Assembly (NCBI RefSeq): GCF_016863315.1
Contig: NZ_BOOQ01000002.1
Coordinates: 248,001-312,000 of the forward strand
Source: Planotetraspora silvatica
GTDB taxonomy: Bacteria > Actinomycetota > Actinomycetes > Streptosporangiales > Streptosporangiaceae
DNA length: 64,000 bases
Direction of reading: 5' to 3'
The position numbers and the translations under genes were made by a program. This document shows positions 35,388-45,027 of this stretch, one piece after another. Below the pieces are notes generated by a model. That model made no database searches and was not told the origin of the DNA. It saw only the letters and a program-made list of their open reading frames with translations. Position 1 is the first letter of the stretch. Every line of letters starts with the position of its first letter.

Positions 35388-36353
35388 TCAGGGGCGGACC
35401 GCGCCGGCGAGGCTGCCATAGGCGGAGAGGCTGACGACCTTCACGACGTCGCCCGTCTGGGGCGCGTGCACGACCTTGCCGCCGCCCGCGTAGATGCCGA
35501 CGTGACCGAAGCCGGGGTGGAAGAGCAGGTCGCCGGGCTGGAGCTTGCTGGTCGACACCCGGCGGTTCGCTCCCCACGACCACATCTCGTAGGTCGTCCG
35601 CGGCAGGCTCACCCCGGCGGCCCTCCAGGCCGCCTGTACGAGGCCTGAGCAGTCCCACGAGCCCGGGCCGGTGGCGCCGTACTGGTAGGGCTTGCCGACC
35701 TGCTTGTACGCGAACTGAAGGGCGGTCAGGGCGTTGCCCGACGCCGAGCCGGTGTAGGTGATGCCGGCGCTCTTGGTGTTGCCGACGTTGTAGGCGCCGA
35801 GCCTCTTCAGCAGCGCCTTCTGGTCCTTGACGAGCTTCTCCGCGTCCGCCTTCTTCTTCGCGAGGTCGGACTTGGTCTGGTTGGCCTCGTCGTAGGCCGC
35901 CTTCTGCTGGTCCCTCTTGTTCTTGAGCCCCTGGATCGCGGCCTCGTACTCCGCGAGTTGCTTCGCCCGGCCCTGCGACAGCTGGTCGAGCGCGGCCATG
36001 CCGCTGAGCGCCGACTCGGGGTCGGAGCCGTAGAAGACGCCTCCCAGCATCGAGACGTCGCCCGTCTGGTAGGTGTTCACGGCGATCGAGACGACCGTCT
36101 GCCGGAGCACGTCGACCTGGGAGTACTGCTTCTGGTAGTCGTCGTTGACGCTGTCGTACTTCTTCCTGGCCTTCTTCCACTTCTCGTTGGCCGCGTTGTA
36201 GTCGTCAACGATCTTGTCGGCCTTGGAGTTCAGCGTCTTCAGCTTGGCCTGAGCCTGAGCGATTGTGGGTTTTGGATCCGCCTGCGCACTTGTCATCGGC
36301 AACAGCAGGACCGCGGCGGCCAATCCAGTGGCCACCGGTACACGCCCTCGCAT
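35388..36353 (-). CDS. Secreted coiled-coil NlpC/P60 endopeptidase (RipA-like)
   Basis: The 321-residue protein has a signal peptide (VPVATGLAAAVLLLPMTSAQA), a long coiled-coil region (residues 30-195, heptad-rich, e.g. KLKTLNSKADKIVDDYNAA) and a C-terminal NlpC/P60 domain with WDCSGLVQAAW (Cys), GFGHVGIYAGGG (His) and HAPQTG. Proteins of this plan cleave peptidoglycan stem peptides during division; the coiled coil often regulates access. A TAGGGT -10 (minus strand, 36378-36373) and GAGGGAG precede the start. Its own leader lacks the c-di-AMP riboswitch seen upstream of the neighbouring hydrolase. Confidence 0.92.
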   Translation of the reverse strand: MRGRVPVATGLAAAVLLLPMTSAQADPKPTIAQAQAKLKTLNSKADKIVDDYNAANEKWKKARKKYDSVNDDYQKQYSQVDVLRQTVVSIAVNTYQTGDVSMLGGVFYGSDPESALSGMAALDQLSQGRAKQLAEYEAAIQGLKNKRDQQKAAYDEANQTKSDLAKKKADAEKLVKDQKALLKRLGAYNVGNTKSAGITYTGSASGNALTALQFAYKQVGKPYQYGATGPGSWDCSGLVQAAWRAAGVSLPRTTYEMWSWGANRRVSTSKLQPGDLLFHPGFGHVGIYAGGGKVVHAPQTGDVVKVVSLSAYGSLAGAVRP

Positions 36354-36560
36354 CGAGGCTCCCTCGGGATAGACCCTAACCGGCGGGCGCGACTCTACTG
36401 GGGCGATCTTGGAGCTTCAACCTATTCGCAGCTATTCACGGCAATCGTCACTGATTGCGACATAAATCGTCCGAAGGGTGACCAGCGGCACGGTCCAATC
36501 CCGCGCGCCCTCCCAGAGGGGCCCGATCAGGTCCGATCGGGCCCTCTCCCGGGCGGCCGA

Positions 36561-37877
36561 TCAGGTCCGGCCGAGACGGCGCAGCAGGAGGGTCGACGGT
36601 ACGGGACGGGCACCCATCCGCCGCACGGACTCGGCCACCTCGCGGTCGGACGACACGACCGCGATCGCCCTCCCCGAGGGCTCGGCGCGCACCAGGCGCC
36701 GGATGAGATCGTCGGCGATCTCTCCCGGCGCGCTGAACATCACCCGGACGCCACGCGGCGCGGAGACATGGACGGGGCCGTTCAGCTCGGCGCCGTCGAA
36801 GACGCATGTCACCTCGACCCGCGCCTGCACGGCGAGGCCGCCGAGCCCGGTGAGTATCCGGGACCGCTGGTCGGCCAGGGTGAGCGACGGGTACCCCGTC
36901 TTGGTCACGTTGTAGCCGTCGATGATCAGATGCAGGTTGGGTATCGCCAGCAACTGGTCGAGCAGCTGGGGGTCGTCGTTGGCCAGCGCCCTGGCGGGGA
37001 CCGCGCCCACCCCCGGCTCGCCGGGCTTCACCCCGGTGACGTAGTCGGCCGGCCGGGTGATCGAGGTGGGCAGGGCGAGCTCCTTGCGCAACCCGGCGGC
37101 CGCGTCCTGGAGAGCGTCCATGAGCACGCGGATGCGGGTGTCCTCGACACTGCGGCCCTCGCGCGCCGCACGCCGGCCCTCCTCGAGGTGGCTCTCCGCC
37201 TCCGCGAGACGCTCCTTCAGCCTGCGCAGCTCGGTCTCGGCCGCGCCGCTCGCGCCGGCGGCCCTGCTCGTCGCCTCGGCGGTCTCCGCCTGCAGCTCGG
37301 CAGCCCTGGCCTCGGCGGCCCTGACGCGCTCGCGGGCGTCGTGCAGCTTGCGCCGCAGCTCCGCGTTCTCGGACCGGGCGGACCTGAGCTGCTCGCGGAC
37401 CCGCTCGATCTCTTCCTTGGCCGTCGCCCGGTGGGCCGCGAGCTGCTCGCGCAGCCGCACCTCCGCCTGCTCCCGCTGGGACCCGGCGGCCGCCGCCTGC
37501 TCGAGGTCGGCCCGCGCCAGCTCCACCAGGTCGGGCCAGCCCGGCGGCCGGGTCAGATAGGCCGCGGCCGCCACCATCACCGGCTCGGCCGCGGGCGGCA
37601 CCGTCCCCTCGGCGAGGGCGGCCACCAGCTCGGGCCAGGCCTCCTGGAGCGTCTCCGCGACCAGCTCGCGGAACTCCTTGTCGTTCTCCAACTGCGCGGC
37701 GATCGGGGCGCTGCCGAGCCGGGCGCGCTTGCGCGGGTCGAACTTGGCGATCCCCCGCAACGGTCCCGGAACCGTGGCCGCGGACATGGAGCCGAGCACC
37801 TGGGCCGCGAGCTCCACCACCTGTAACCGGACCTGTTCAGGCAACGGACGAGACAGGCCCTCTCCGGCTGAACTCAT
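36561..37877 (-). CDS. NYN-domain (YacP-like) RNA-associated protein with coiled coil
   Basis: The 438-residue protein has an N-terminal helical region, a coiled coil of about 130 residues (150-280, e.g. REQLRSARSENAELRRKL) and a C-terminal NYN/PIN-like nuclease domain (about 310-435). The PIN acidic residues are present in LIIDGYNVTKTG, TCVFDGAEL, GEIADDLIRRLV and VSSDREVAE. YacP (Rae1) in Bacillus is a ribosome-associated mRNase, so an RNase role is a family-level inference. The gene stands alone; upstream lies a short IR-flanked segment. Confidence 0.87.
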   Translation of the reverse strand: MSSAGEGLSRPLPEQVRLQVVELAAQVLGSMSAATVPGPLRGIAKFDPRKRARLGSAPIAAQLENDKEFRELVAETLQEAWPELVAALAEGTVPPAAEPVMVAAAAYLTRPPGWPDLVELARADLEQAAAAGSQREQAEVRLREQLAAHRATAKEEIERVREQLRSARSENAELRRKLHDARERVRAAEARAAELQAETAEATSRAAGASGAAETELRRLKERLAEAESHLEEGRRAAREGRSVEDTRIRVLMDALQDAAAGLRKELALPTSITRPADYVTGVKPGEPGVGAVPARALANDDPQLLDQLLAIPNLHLIIDGYNVTKTGYPSLTLADQRSRILTGLGGLAVQARVEVTCVFDGAELNGPVHVSAPRGVRVMFSAPGEIADDLIRRLVRAEPSGRAIAVVSSDREVAESVRRMGARPVPSTLLLRRLGRT

Positions 37878-38008
37878 CCTGCCGCTCCTTGTACTTGTCC
37901 TTTCGTCAAGGGTACGGCTGACGCGCCCCTGTCCGAGTCGCCTCGTCGAGTCGGCCCGCCCGCGACCGCCACCTCCTCCCCGGCCGCGAAGCGCACTAAT
38001 CTACGTTG

Positions 38009-38240
38009 TTCAAGTAGGAAATATATGGATATGCTGCATCAATCGAGCCGGGCATATCGCCCGTACGATGGATCTCAAGGAACAAGACGACATAGCATGC
38101 GACCTACCTCGACGTCGTCCGCCAGCGCCGCCGCGAGGTCGTCCGCCACGGCGAGCCGGCGGGTCGTGCCCGCGGACCACTCGGTGAAAGTGGGCGTCAT
38201 CGTCAGAGATCTTCCGTAAAGTTCCTAATTCCTACCTGAA
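38009..38240. repeat. Segment bounded by 12-bp inverted repeats
   Basis: TTCAAGTAGGAA (38009-38020) faces TTCCTACCTGAA (38229-38240) with one mismatch. They enclose 208 bases carrying a 41-codon minus-strand frame. TAGGAA is repeated (TAGGAATTAGGAA on the minus strand), so the arms may be paired protein-binding sites, or the ends of a small inserted element. Confidence 0.45.
38075..38200 (-). CDS. Possible 41-residue hypothetical protein (or truncated gene)
   Basis: An ATG at 38200 opens a frame of 41 codons with coding-like composition: FTEWSAGTTRRLAVADDLAA, then LADDVEVGRMLCRLVP. GGAAG precedes the start by about 10 bases. It lies inside the IR-bounded segment. I recognise no family; it could be the surviving 5' end of a longer gene. 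Confidence 0.35.
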   Translation of the reverse strand: MTPTFTEWSAGTTRRLAVADDLAAALADDVEVGRMLCRLVP

Positions 38241-38334
38241 TGCCGCAAATATAGCGGTGTCGCATTCGCGGGGGCTGTGGCGCCTTCCCCGGGCGGGGCG
38301 GGCGCGCCAATTGTCGGTCGGAGTCCCTAAGGTC

Positions 38335-40065
38335 ATGGCCGTGGACGCGGTACAGGGCACCCTGGACGAGCTCGGCACTCCCCTGCGAGAGGTCACGTTC
38401 GTGGTCTTCGACCTGGAGACCACGGGCGGGTCGGCCGCCGAGCACGCGATCACCGAGATCGGCGCGGTCAAGGTGCGCGGCGGCGAGGTGGTGGGCGAGT
38501 TCGCGACCCTCGTCGACCCGGGCGGCCCGATCCCCCCGTTCATCTCCGTGCTCACGGGCATCACCGACGCGATGGTGCTGGCCGCCCCGCCGTTCTCCCA
38601 GGTCCTGCCGAGCTTTCTGGAGTTCGCCAAAGGGGCGGCGCTGGTCGCCCACAACGCGCCCTTCGACATGTCGTTCATCCGCGCCGCCTGCGCGACCGGC
38701 GGATACCCGCCGCCGGCCAACCCGATCGTCGACACCGCCGACCTCGCGCGGCGTGTGCTGACCCGCGACGAGACGCCCAACTGCAAGCTGGGCACGCTGG
38801 CCCGGCTGTTCCGCAGCACCACCGAGCCGTGCCACCGGGCGCTCGCCGACGCCAAGGCCACCGTCGACGTCCTGCACGGGCTCATCGCCCGGGTCGGCTC
38901 GCTCGGGGTTCACACGCTGGAGGAGCTGCGGAGCTTCGCCAGGACCCCCACGCCCGAGCAGCAACGCAAGCGCCACCTCGCCGAGGGGGTTCCCAGCGCC
39001 CCGGGCGTGTACGTCTTCGAGGACACGCGGGGCGAGGCCCTCTACATCGGCAAGAGCTCCAACCTGCGCAACCGCGTCCGCAGCTACTTCACGGCGAGCG
39101 AGACGCGTTCCCGGATCCGCGAGATGGTCGGCATCGCCGAGCGGGTCAGGACGATCGTGTGCGCCACGGGGCTGGAGGCCGAGATCCGCGAGCTGAGGAT
39201 GATCGGCTCCACCAAGCCCCGCTACAACAAGAGATCCCGTTTCCCCGAGCGCGCGGTGTGGCTCAAACTCACCAACGAGCCGTTTCCCCGGCTCAGCATC
39301 GTGCGGGAGGTCAAGGACGACGGCGCCACCTATCTCGGGCCGTTCGGGAGCAGCCGCGCCGCCGACGACGCCAGGACGGCCATGCACGAGGCGCTGCCGC
39401 TGCGCCAGTGCACCGAGCGGCTCTCCTCCCGGATCCGGCGCAGCGCCTGCACGCTCGCCGAGCTCGGCCGGTGTGGAGCCCCGTGCGAGGGCCGCGAGAG
39501 TGAGGACGCCTACGCGCGGCACGTCCGCGGCGCCAAGAAGGCCATGGAGCACGACTCGGAGGCGGTCTTCTCCGCGCTGGAGGCCCGCATGCGGCGCCTG
39601 TCCACCGAGCAGCGATACGAGGAGGCCGCCGTCGACCGGGACCGGCTCGCGGTCTACATCAGGACGGCGGCGCGCATGCAGCGGCTGAGATCGCTCACGG
39701 CCATCTCCCAGATGGTGGCGGCGAGCCCGGCCTTCGACGGCGGCTGGGACATCCACGTGATCCGGTACGGCAGGCTCGCCGCCGCCGGGGTGATGCCGCG
39801 GGGCGCGCATCCCACGCCCTATGTGGACGCGCTGGTGGCCACCGCGGAGACGGTCACGCCCGGGCCGGGGCCCACCCCCGCCGCCAGCGCGGAGGAGACC
39901 GAGTGCGTCCTGCGCTGGCTGGACTCCCCCGGCGTCAGGCTGGTCCAGGTCGACGGCACCTGGAGCGTCCCCGCGTACGGCGCGGGCCGGCTCAGGGACC
40001 GGATCGAGCGCGCCTACCAGGGACTGCATCCACACCAGCCACGTGAGGGCAGGCCGCTGCGATGA
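38335..40065 (+). CDS. DnaQ-like DEDDh exonuclease fused to UvrC-type GIY-YIG domain
   Basis: Residues ~15-190 form a DEDDh 3'-5' exonuclease (VFDLETTGGSAAEHAITEIGAV, LVAHNAPFDMSF, HRALADAKATVDVL). Residues ~215-300 form a UvrC-like GIY-YIG nuclease (GVYVFEDTRGEALYIGKSSNLRNRV; the second Tyr is in the YIG), followed by ARCGAPCEG-like cysteines (LAELGRCGAPCEG) and a UVR-type helix (YEEAAVDRDRLAVYI). The UvrC C-terminal endonuclease and HhH modules are missing. The fusion is known in actinobacteria and is presumed to act in DNA repair. ATG 38335 (AAGG upstream) is preferred over an in-frame ATG at 38257. 576 residues. Confidence 0.9.
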   Translation: MAVDAVQGTLDELGTPLREVTFVVFDLETTGGSAAEHAITEIGAVKVRGGEVVGEFATLVDPGGPIPPFISVLTGITDAMVLAAPPFSQVLPSFLEFAKGAALVAHNAPFDMSFIRAACATGGYPPPANPIVDTADLARRVLTRDETPNCKLGTLARLFRSTTEPCHRALADAKATVDVLHGLIARVGSLGVHTLEELRSFARTPTPEQQRKRHLAEGVPSAPGVYVFEDTRGEALYIGKSSNLRNRVRSYFTASETRSRIREMVGIAERVRTIVCATGLEAEIRELRMIGSTKPRYNKRSRFPERAVWLKLTNEPFPRLSIVREVKDDGATYLGPFGSSRAADDARTAMHEALPLRQCTERLSSRIRRSACTLAELGRCGAPCEGRESEDAYARHVRGAKKAMEHDSEAVFSALEARMRRLSTEQRYEEAAVDRDRLAVYIRTAARMQRLRSLTAISQMVAASPAFDGGWDIHVIRYGRLAAAGVMPRGAHPTPYVDALVATAETVTPGPGPTPAASAEETECVLRWLDSPGVRLVQVDGTWSVPAYGAGRLRDRIERAYQGLHPHQPREGRPLR

Positions 40066-40116
40066 CGCTAGGGTCGGGGGCATAGCCGTACTCGCCACAA
40101 AGCAGGAGAGACCCGA

Positions 40117-40404
40117 ATGGTCACCGCGATCGTGCACATCAAGGCCGATGTCCACCGGATCCCCGAGGTCGCCCAGACCATCGCCGAGATCGATGGTGTC
40201 AGCGAGGTCTATTCGATCACCGGCGAGTTCGACCTGCTGGCCATGGTCCGGGTCGAGCGGTACGAGGAGATCGCCGAGGTGATCCCCGGCCGGGTCAACA
40301 AGGTGCCCGGCGTGACCCACACCGAGACGCACATCGCCTTCCGGACGTACTCCCGTCACGACCTGGAGGCCGCCTTCGCCATCGGCCTAGGCGAATCCGA
40401 CTGA
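40117..40404 (+). CDS. Lrp/AsnC ligand-binding (RAM) domain protein lacking DNA-binding domain
   Basis: The 95-residue protein covers only the RAM effector domain: IVHIKADVHRIPEVAQTIAE, VSEVYSITGEFDLLAMVRV and VNKVPGVTHTETHIAF. Without the winged helix it should form oligomers and bind amino acids, possibly tuning full-length Lrp/AsnC proteins. AGGAGAG lies 6-7 bases before the ATG, and TAGGGT at 40069-40074 is a -10 candidate. A 53-bp repeat array begins 24 bases after the stop. Confidence 0.9.
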   Translation: MVTAIVHIKADVHRIPEVAQTIAEIDGVSEVYSITGEFDLLAMVRVERYEEIAEVIPGRVNKVPGVTHTETHIAFRTYSRHDLEAAFAIGLGESD

Positions 40405-40427
40405 CCCCCCCAAAAAACCCCTCCAGC

Positions 40428-40673
40428 GTGATCATGCACAGGTTCGGCGGCACCCCCGCCGACCTGCGCCTCCGCATGCCGTGATCATGCACAGGTTCGC
40501 CGACATGCCTCTGACCTGCACCTTCTCGTGGCGTGATCATGCACAGACTCGACAGCGGGCCCGCCGACCTGCGCGGACATTGTCCGTGATCATGCACAGA
40601 CTCGACCGCAGGCCCACCGACCTGCATGAACGCCATTTGTGATCATGCACGCCCAGATCATGTGATCATGCGC
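40428..40673 (+). repeat. 53-bp tandem repeat array C
   Basis: GTGATCATGCAC begins at 40428, 40481, 40533, 40586 and 40639 (spacing 53, 52, 53, 53); a truncated sixth core GTGATCATGCGC follows at 40662. The first four units share GTGATCATGCACAG(G/A)(T/C)TCG and a middle CCG(C/A)CGACCTGC block; unit five is cut after 23 bp. The array lies between the convergent RAM-domain and trpD genes. Confidence 0.92.
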
Positions 40674-40753
40674 GCCGGGCGAGCCTGGCGGTCCGGCCGG
40701 ACGACCTGAAATACGGCGCACGGGAGGGATCCGGGACTTCGGAAAGGCGACCA

Positions 40754-40861
40754 CGGCGAACACGCCGCGGTGATCCTCAAGCGCGGCAGCCGCCGCGCTC
40801 CAGGCGATCGACGACCAGGCACAGGGCGCAGAAGGCCGATCCGAGGCGCCGAACGCCTCGG
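40754..40861 (-). terminator. Three hairpins downstream of trpD
   Basis: CCGAGGCG-N5-CGCCTCGG (40841-40861) begins 6 bases past the trpD stop and is the likely terminator. AGCGCGGC-N4-GCCGCGCT (40780-40799) and CGGCG-N4-CGCCG (40754-40767) follow. All stems are perfect. Confidence 0.72.
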
Positions 40862-40866
40862 ACGAT

Positions 40867-41910
40867 CTACGGGGCCAGGGACCGGCTGACCTCGACCCAC
40901 CGGTCGAGCGTCGTCGCGGCCCTGCCGGAGTCGACCGCGTCGGCGGCCCGCACGAAGGCCGCGCCGAGCGCCGGCGCCAGGTCGCCGTCCGGCTGGTCGA
41001 GCGCGACCAGCGCGGCGGCCGCGTTCAGGAGCACCGCGTCACGCACGGGCCCGGTCTTCCCGTTCACCAGGTCGCGTACGGCCGCCGCGTTGAACTCCAC
41101 GTCACCACCCCGGAGATCTCCCGGCTGCGAGCGGGGGACACCGATCTCGGCGGGGTCGAACAGGGTCTGGGTGGCGGTGCCGTCCCTGACCACGAAGACG
41201 GTGGACGGCGCCGCGGTCGACAACTCGTCGAGGCCGTCCTCCCCGCGGAAGACCAGAGCGGAGACCCCGCGCTCGGCGAACACACCGGCGATCACCGGCA
41301 ACATCCGCGCGTCGTAGACGCCGATCGCCTGGGCCGACGGCCGGGCCGGGTTGGTCAGCGGCCCGAGGAAATTGAAGATCGTCGGGACGCCGAGCTCCTT
41401 GCGGGCCGGGCCGGCGAACCGCAACGCGGGGTGGTAGACCGGCGCGAAGCAGAACGCGATGCCCGCCTCCACGGCGACCCGGGCGGTCACCTCAGGGGGC
41501 AGATCGAGGATGATCCCCAGATGTTCCAGCACGTCGGCCGCGCCACACAGGGACGAGGCGGCCCGGTTTCCGTGCTTGACCACACGGGCTCCGGCGGCCG
41601 CCGCGACGATCGCGGCCATCGTGGACACGTTGACGGTGTGCGCCCGGTCGCCGCCCGTGCCGACCACGTCGACGACCGGCCCCTCCACCGAGAGCGGGGT
41701 GGCCCGGTCGAGCATCGTCCGCGCCAGGCCCGTCACCTCGGCCACCGTCTCGCCCTTGGCACGCAGCGCGACCACGAAGGCGGCGATCTGCACCGAGGTC
41801 GCCTTCCCCGAAAAGATCTCCCCCATGGCCCACGACGTCTCGTCGGACGTCAGGTTCTCGCCGGAGAGCAGGGCGGTCAGCAGCGAGGGCCAAGTGGTGC
41901 GCGTGTCCAT
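40867..41910 (-). CDS. trpD: Anthranilate phosphoribosyltransferase
   Basis: The 347-residue enzyme joins anthranilate and PRPP in tryptophan biosynthesis. The PRPP loop [16 protein letters not shown], the anthranilate-site [18 protein letters not shown] and [22 protein letters not shown] are intact. It is separated from other trp genes, a common arrangement for this locus, where it neighbours the respiratory chain genes. The receiver-like gene ends 23 bases upstream on the same strand, so the two may be co-transcribed. Confidence 0.94.
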   Translation of the reverse strand: MDTRTTWPSLLTALLSGENLTSDETSWAMGEIFSGKATSVQIAAFVVALRAKGETVAEVTGLARTMLDRATPLSVEGPVVDVVGTGGDRAHTVNVSTMAAIVAAAAGARVVKHGNRAASSLCGAADVLEHLGIILDLPPEVTARVAVEAGIAFCFAPVYHPALRFAGPARKELGVPTIFNFLGPLTNPARPSAQAIGVYDARMLPVIAGVFAERGVSALVFRGEDGLDELSTAAPSTVFVVRDGTATQTLFDPAEIGVPRSQPGDLRGGDVEFNAAAVRDLVNGKTGPVRDAVLLNAAAALVALDQPDGDLAPALGAAFVRAADAVDSGRAATTLDRWVEVSRSLAP

Positions 41911-41933
41911 GGCGGGCTCCGCGGTCTCAGGTG

Positions 41934-42341
41934 TCAGACGGAATGATTGGAATTGCCGGAGAGGCTGAGGCGGCTGCGCATGAGGCCGGCGACCGTCTCC
42001 GCGAGGATCACGGGGTCGATCGGCTGGGCGACCACGGCATCGGCCCGGGACCAGTTCGCGAGCCAGCGGTCGTCGCGGCGCGCGATGAGCAGCAGGACCG
42101 GCGGGCAGTTGTGGACCTCGTCCTTCGCCTGCCTGCTGACGCCCATCCCCCCGGCGGGGACGGCCTCGCCGTCGAGGATCGCGACGCCGATGTCACCGGC
42201 GTCAAGCAGCTTGATCACAGCCGGCTGCGTCGCGCACTCGACGATCTCGACCAGTGGCACGTCCGCGGCGGGACGCCGCCCGATGGCCAGCCGCACCTTC
42301 TCTCGGGTGCCGGCGTCGTCGCTGTAGACGAGAACCCTCAT
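41934..42341 (-). CDS. Response-regulator receiver-like protein
   Basis: The 135-residue protein has a CheY-like outline: N-terminal [19 protein letters not shown] (acidic pair), [19 protein letters not shown] (Asp at the phosphoacceptor position), [19 protein letters not shown] and [21 protein letters not shown]. There is no output domain and no kinase nearby. It is conserved next to trpD and the cytochrome genes in actinomycetes, with unknown role. Divergent from ctaE. Confidence 0.78.
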   Translation of the reverse strand: MRVLVYSDDAGTREKVRLAIGRRPAADVPLVEIVECATQPAVIKLLDAGDIGVAILDGEAVPAGGMGVSRQAKDEVHNCPPVLLLIARRDDRWLANWSRADAVVAQPIDPVILAETVAGLMRSRLSLSGNSNHSV

Positions 42342-42512
42342 GTCACGCTCACTGTCGAATCGCGGGGTATGGTCATCGTGATGCTACCGGCGTGGCCGCC
42401 AGGCGCGTAGCCCCGGGGTTATTGCTGTGCAATGCCCGTTTTAGACGCCGGATGAGCCCCTAACGGGGGGTCGTGCGGCGACCCGGCCCGAAGAACCGCA
42501 ATAATGGCGCCC

Positions 42513-43121
42513 GTGGCGACAGCATCCGCAACTACTACGACGACGAGACCGCACTCGTACAACCGGCCGAACCTGGTTCAGGTCGGAACGATCGTGTGGC
42601 TGTCCTCTGAGCTCATGTTCTTCGCGGCGCTGTTCGCGATGTACTTCACCATCCGGTCGGTCAGCCTCGGGGAGCACAGTCCCTGGCCTGAGGCGCACCT
42701 CAACATCCCGTTCGCGACGTTCAACACGACCGTCCTGGTCCTGTCGAGTGTGACCTGCCAGCTTGGCGTGTGGGCAGTGGAGCGGGGTGACGTCAAGAAG
42801 CTGCGTTTCTGGTACCTCATCAGCTTCCTGATGGGTGCCTTCTTCGTGGGCGGTCAGCTGTACGAGTACGCGAACCTCGCGCGGGAGCACCACACTCTTT
42901 CGCACTCGCCGTACGACTCGGTGTTCTACCTGACCACGGGTTTCCACGGCATGCACGTGACGGGTGGCCTGATCGCGTTCCTGTTCCTGCTGGGACGCAC
43001 GTACGCCGCGAAGCGCCTGACCACTGAGCAGAAGACCGCCGCGATCGTCGTGTCCTACTACTGGCACTTCGTGGACGTGGTCTGGATCGGCCTTTTCGCG
43101 ACCATCTACATCATCAAATGA
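42513..43121 (+). CDS. ctaE: Cytochrome c oxidase subunit III
   Basis: The ~202-residue membrane protein has five helices and the heme-copper oxidase subunit III pattern ([49 protein letters not shown]). It is part of the aa3 oxidase in the bc1-aa3 supercomplex. GTG 42513 ([11 protein letters not shown]) is chosen because AATAAT at 42500-42505 sits 7 bases before it as a -10; ATG 42504 would lie inside that element. First gene of the ctaE-qcrC-qcrA-qcrB operon, overlapping qcrC by four bases. Confidence 0.93.
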   Translation: MATASATTTTTRPHSYNRPNLVQVGTIVWLSSELMFFAALFAMYFTIRSVSLGEHSPWPEAHLNIPFATFNTTVLVLSSVTCQLGVWAVERGDVKKLRFWYLISFLMGAFFVGGQLYEYANLAREHHTLSHSPYDSVFYLTTGFHGMHVTGGLIAFLFLLGRTYAAKRLTTEQKTAAIVVSYYWHFVDVVWIGLFATIYIIK

Positions 43122-43951
43122 TCGGAACGGGAAATTCGGTGAACTCCATCACCGCCCGACGGCGCCATCCTCTCGCACGATATGCCGTCGTGGCGCTCGC
43201 ACTCGGCCTGCTCGGCGGCGGTTACGCCGTGGCCGCGCCGGGAGGCAGCAGCGCGGACGCGGCGATCGCGTCGGGCAAGGCCGACGACGTGGCGCAGGGC
43301 AAGAGCCTGTTCGTGGCCCATTGCGCCAGCTGCCACGGCCTCAACGCCGAGGGCACCGCCAAGGCTCCCACCTTGGTGGGCGTGGGCGCGGCCGCCGTGG
43401 ACTTCCAGGTCAGCACCGGCCGGATGCCGGCCGCGGACGCAGGCCCGCAGGCCCCCCGCAAGCCTCTCGGCGAGTGGGTCACCCCGCAGGCCATCGACGA
43501 CCTCGCGGCGTACGTCCAGTCGCTGGGCGGCGGCCCGGCCCGGCCGGCCGCGGAGCAGGTCGACCCCGCCAAGGGCGACCCGGCCAAGGGCGGTGAGCTC
43601 TTCCGGGCGAACTGCATCCAGTGTCACAACTTCGTCGGGGCGGGCGGCGCGCTGACCTACGGCAAGTACGCTCCGCCGCTGAACCCGGCCACGCCGACGC
43701 AGATCTACGAGGCGATGGCCACGGGCCCGCAGGCGATGCCGGTCTTCAACGACTCGACGATCACTCCCGACCAGAAGCGGGACATGATCGCCTACATCAC
43801 CCACGTGCGCCAGCAGGTCGACCCGGGAGGCTCCGGTCTCGGCCGGATCGGCCCCGTGACCGAAGGCCTTGTAGCGTGGATCGTTGGTCTCAGCCTTCTC
43901 ATCCTGGCCGCCATCTGGATCACGGCGAAGAAGCGACGGACGCACGCATGA
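43118..43951 (+). CDS. qcrC: Diheme cytochrome c subunit of the bc1 complex
   Basis: The 277-residue protein is anchored at both ends: an N-terminal helix ([19 protein letters not shown]) and a C-terminal helix ([19 protein letters not shown]). Between them lie two cytochrome c folds with CASCH and CIQCH heme sites. In actinobacteria this diheme protein replaces soluble cytochrome c and links bc1 directly to the aa3 oxidase. The start and stop codons overlap ctaE and qcrA (ATGA). Confidence 0.95.
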   Translation: MIGTGNSVNSITARRRHPLARYAVVALALGLLGGGYAVAAPGGSSADAAIASGKADDVAQGKSLFVAHCASCHGLNAEGTAKAPTLVGVGAAAVDFQVSTGRMPAADAGPQAPRKPLGEWVTPQAIDDLAAYVQSLGGGPARPAAEQVDPAKGDPAKGGELFRANCIQCHNFVGAGGALTYGKYAPPLNPATPTQIYEAMATGPQAMPVFNDSTITPDQKRDMIAYITHVRQQVDPGGSGLGRIGPVTEGLVAWIVGLSLLILAAIWITAKKRRTHA

Positions 43952-45027
43952 CAGACAACATCAACGATCAGCCTGAGGGTCGCGTGCCAGCGCGCGTCAT
44001 CGGCACCCCGCCCTCCAACGGCCCCATCCTCGGGGACGAGATCGTCCACGAGGCGAAGGGCGTGCCCGGCGTCATTCCCGCCGATCCGGCCGTCGCCAAG
44101 CGGGCGGAGCGGATCGTCGCACTGCTGTTCACGATCACCTTCCTGGCGGGCGCGGCGTTCATCGCGTCCTACGTGATCTTCCAGGTCGGCACGATCGACA
44201 GGACGGCCGCCTCCAACTACGCGCTGGGCAGCTCGCTCAGCATCGCGCTGCTCTCGCTGGCGGCCGGCATCGTGGTGTGGGTCCGCCAGATCATGCCGAA
44301 GTACAACCTCGTGCAGGAGCGCCACCCGATGGCCTCCGAGGCCGACACCAAGGAGTACGTCGAGGAGACGTTCCTCCAGGGTGCGAACGAGAGCGGCTTC
44401 GTCAAGCACAAGATGCTGCGCAGGACGCTGCTGCTGGCCGCGGCGCCGCTGGGCCTGGCCCCGCTGGTGCTGCTCAAGGACATGGGCCCGCTGCCCGGCA
44501 CCGCGCTGCGGCACACGGTGTGGGGCACCCCGACCAAGGACGGCAAGCCCCGCCGCCTCGTGGTCGAGGGCACGGGCCAGCCGATCCGCGCGGCCGACTT
44601 CAACTCCCCCGGCGGCATCCTCTCGGTGATCCCCGAAGGCTACGAGGAGGATCTGAACGCGCTGGCCAAGGCCACGCTGATCCTGCTCAAGTTCCGCCCG
44701 GACGAGATCAAGTCCGGCACCAACCTGAACTGGACGCACGACGGCATCGTCGCGTACTCCAAGATCTGCACCCACGTGGGCTGCCCCGCCGCCCTCTACG
44801 AGCAGACGACGCACCACATCCTCTGCCCGTGCCACCAGTCGACTTTCGACGCGGCCGACGGCGCGAAGGTCATCTTCGGTCCCGCGGCCAGGCCGCTGCC
44901 TCAGCTGCCCATCGCGATCGACAGCGAGGGCTACCTCGTCGCCAAGTCCGACTTCAACGTCCCCGTCGGCCCCAGCTTCTGGGAGCGCGGCGACGCCGAG
45001 GCGGAAGCAAGGGAGCAGAAGGCGTGA
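43948..45027 (+). CDS. qcrA: Rieske iron-sulfur subunit of the bc1 complex
   Basis: The 359-residue protein has three membrane helices (two near residues 50-115, one at 150-170) and a C-terminal Rieske domain with CTHVGC...CPCHQS, the Cys-His/Cys-His ligands of the 2Fe-2S cluster. The three-helix actinobacterial form is expected. The start overlaps the qcrC stop (ATGA), and its stop overlaps the qcrB ATG by one base. Confidence 0.95.
   Translation: MTDNINDQPEGRVPARVIGTPPSNGPILGDEIVHEAKGVPGVIPADPAVAKRAERIVALLFTITFLAGAAFIASYVIFQVGTIDRTAASNYALGSSLSIALLSLAAGIVVWVRQIMPKYNLVQERHPMASEADTKEYVEETFLQGANESGFVKHKMLRRTLLLAAAPLGLAPLVLLKDMGPLPGTALRHTVWGTPTKDGKPRRLVVEGTGQPIRAADFNSPGGILSVIPEGYEEDLNALAKATLILLKFRPDEIKSGTNLNWTHDGIVAYSKICTHVGCPAALYEQTTHHILCPCHQSTFDAADGAKVIFGPAARPLPQLPIAIDSEGYLVAKSDFNVPVGPSFWERGDAEAEAREQKA

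Noticed and set aside
40658-40900. 80-codon minus-strand frame between array C and trpD
   Set aside because: It crosses the trpD terminator and runs into the trpD stop region; composition is not protein-like.
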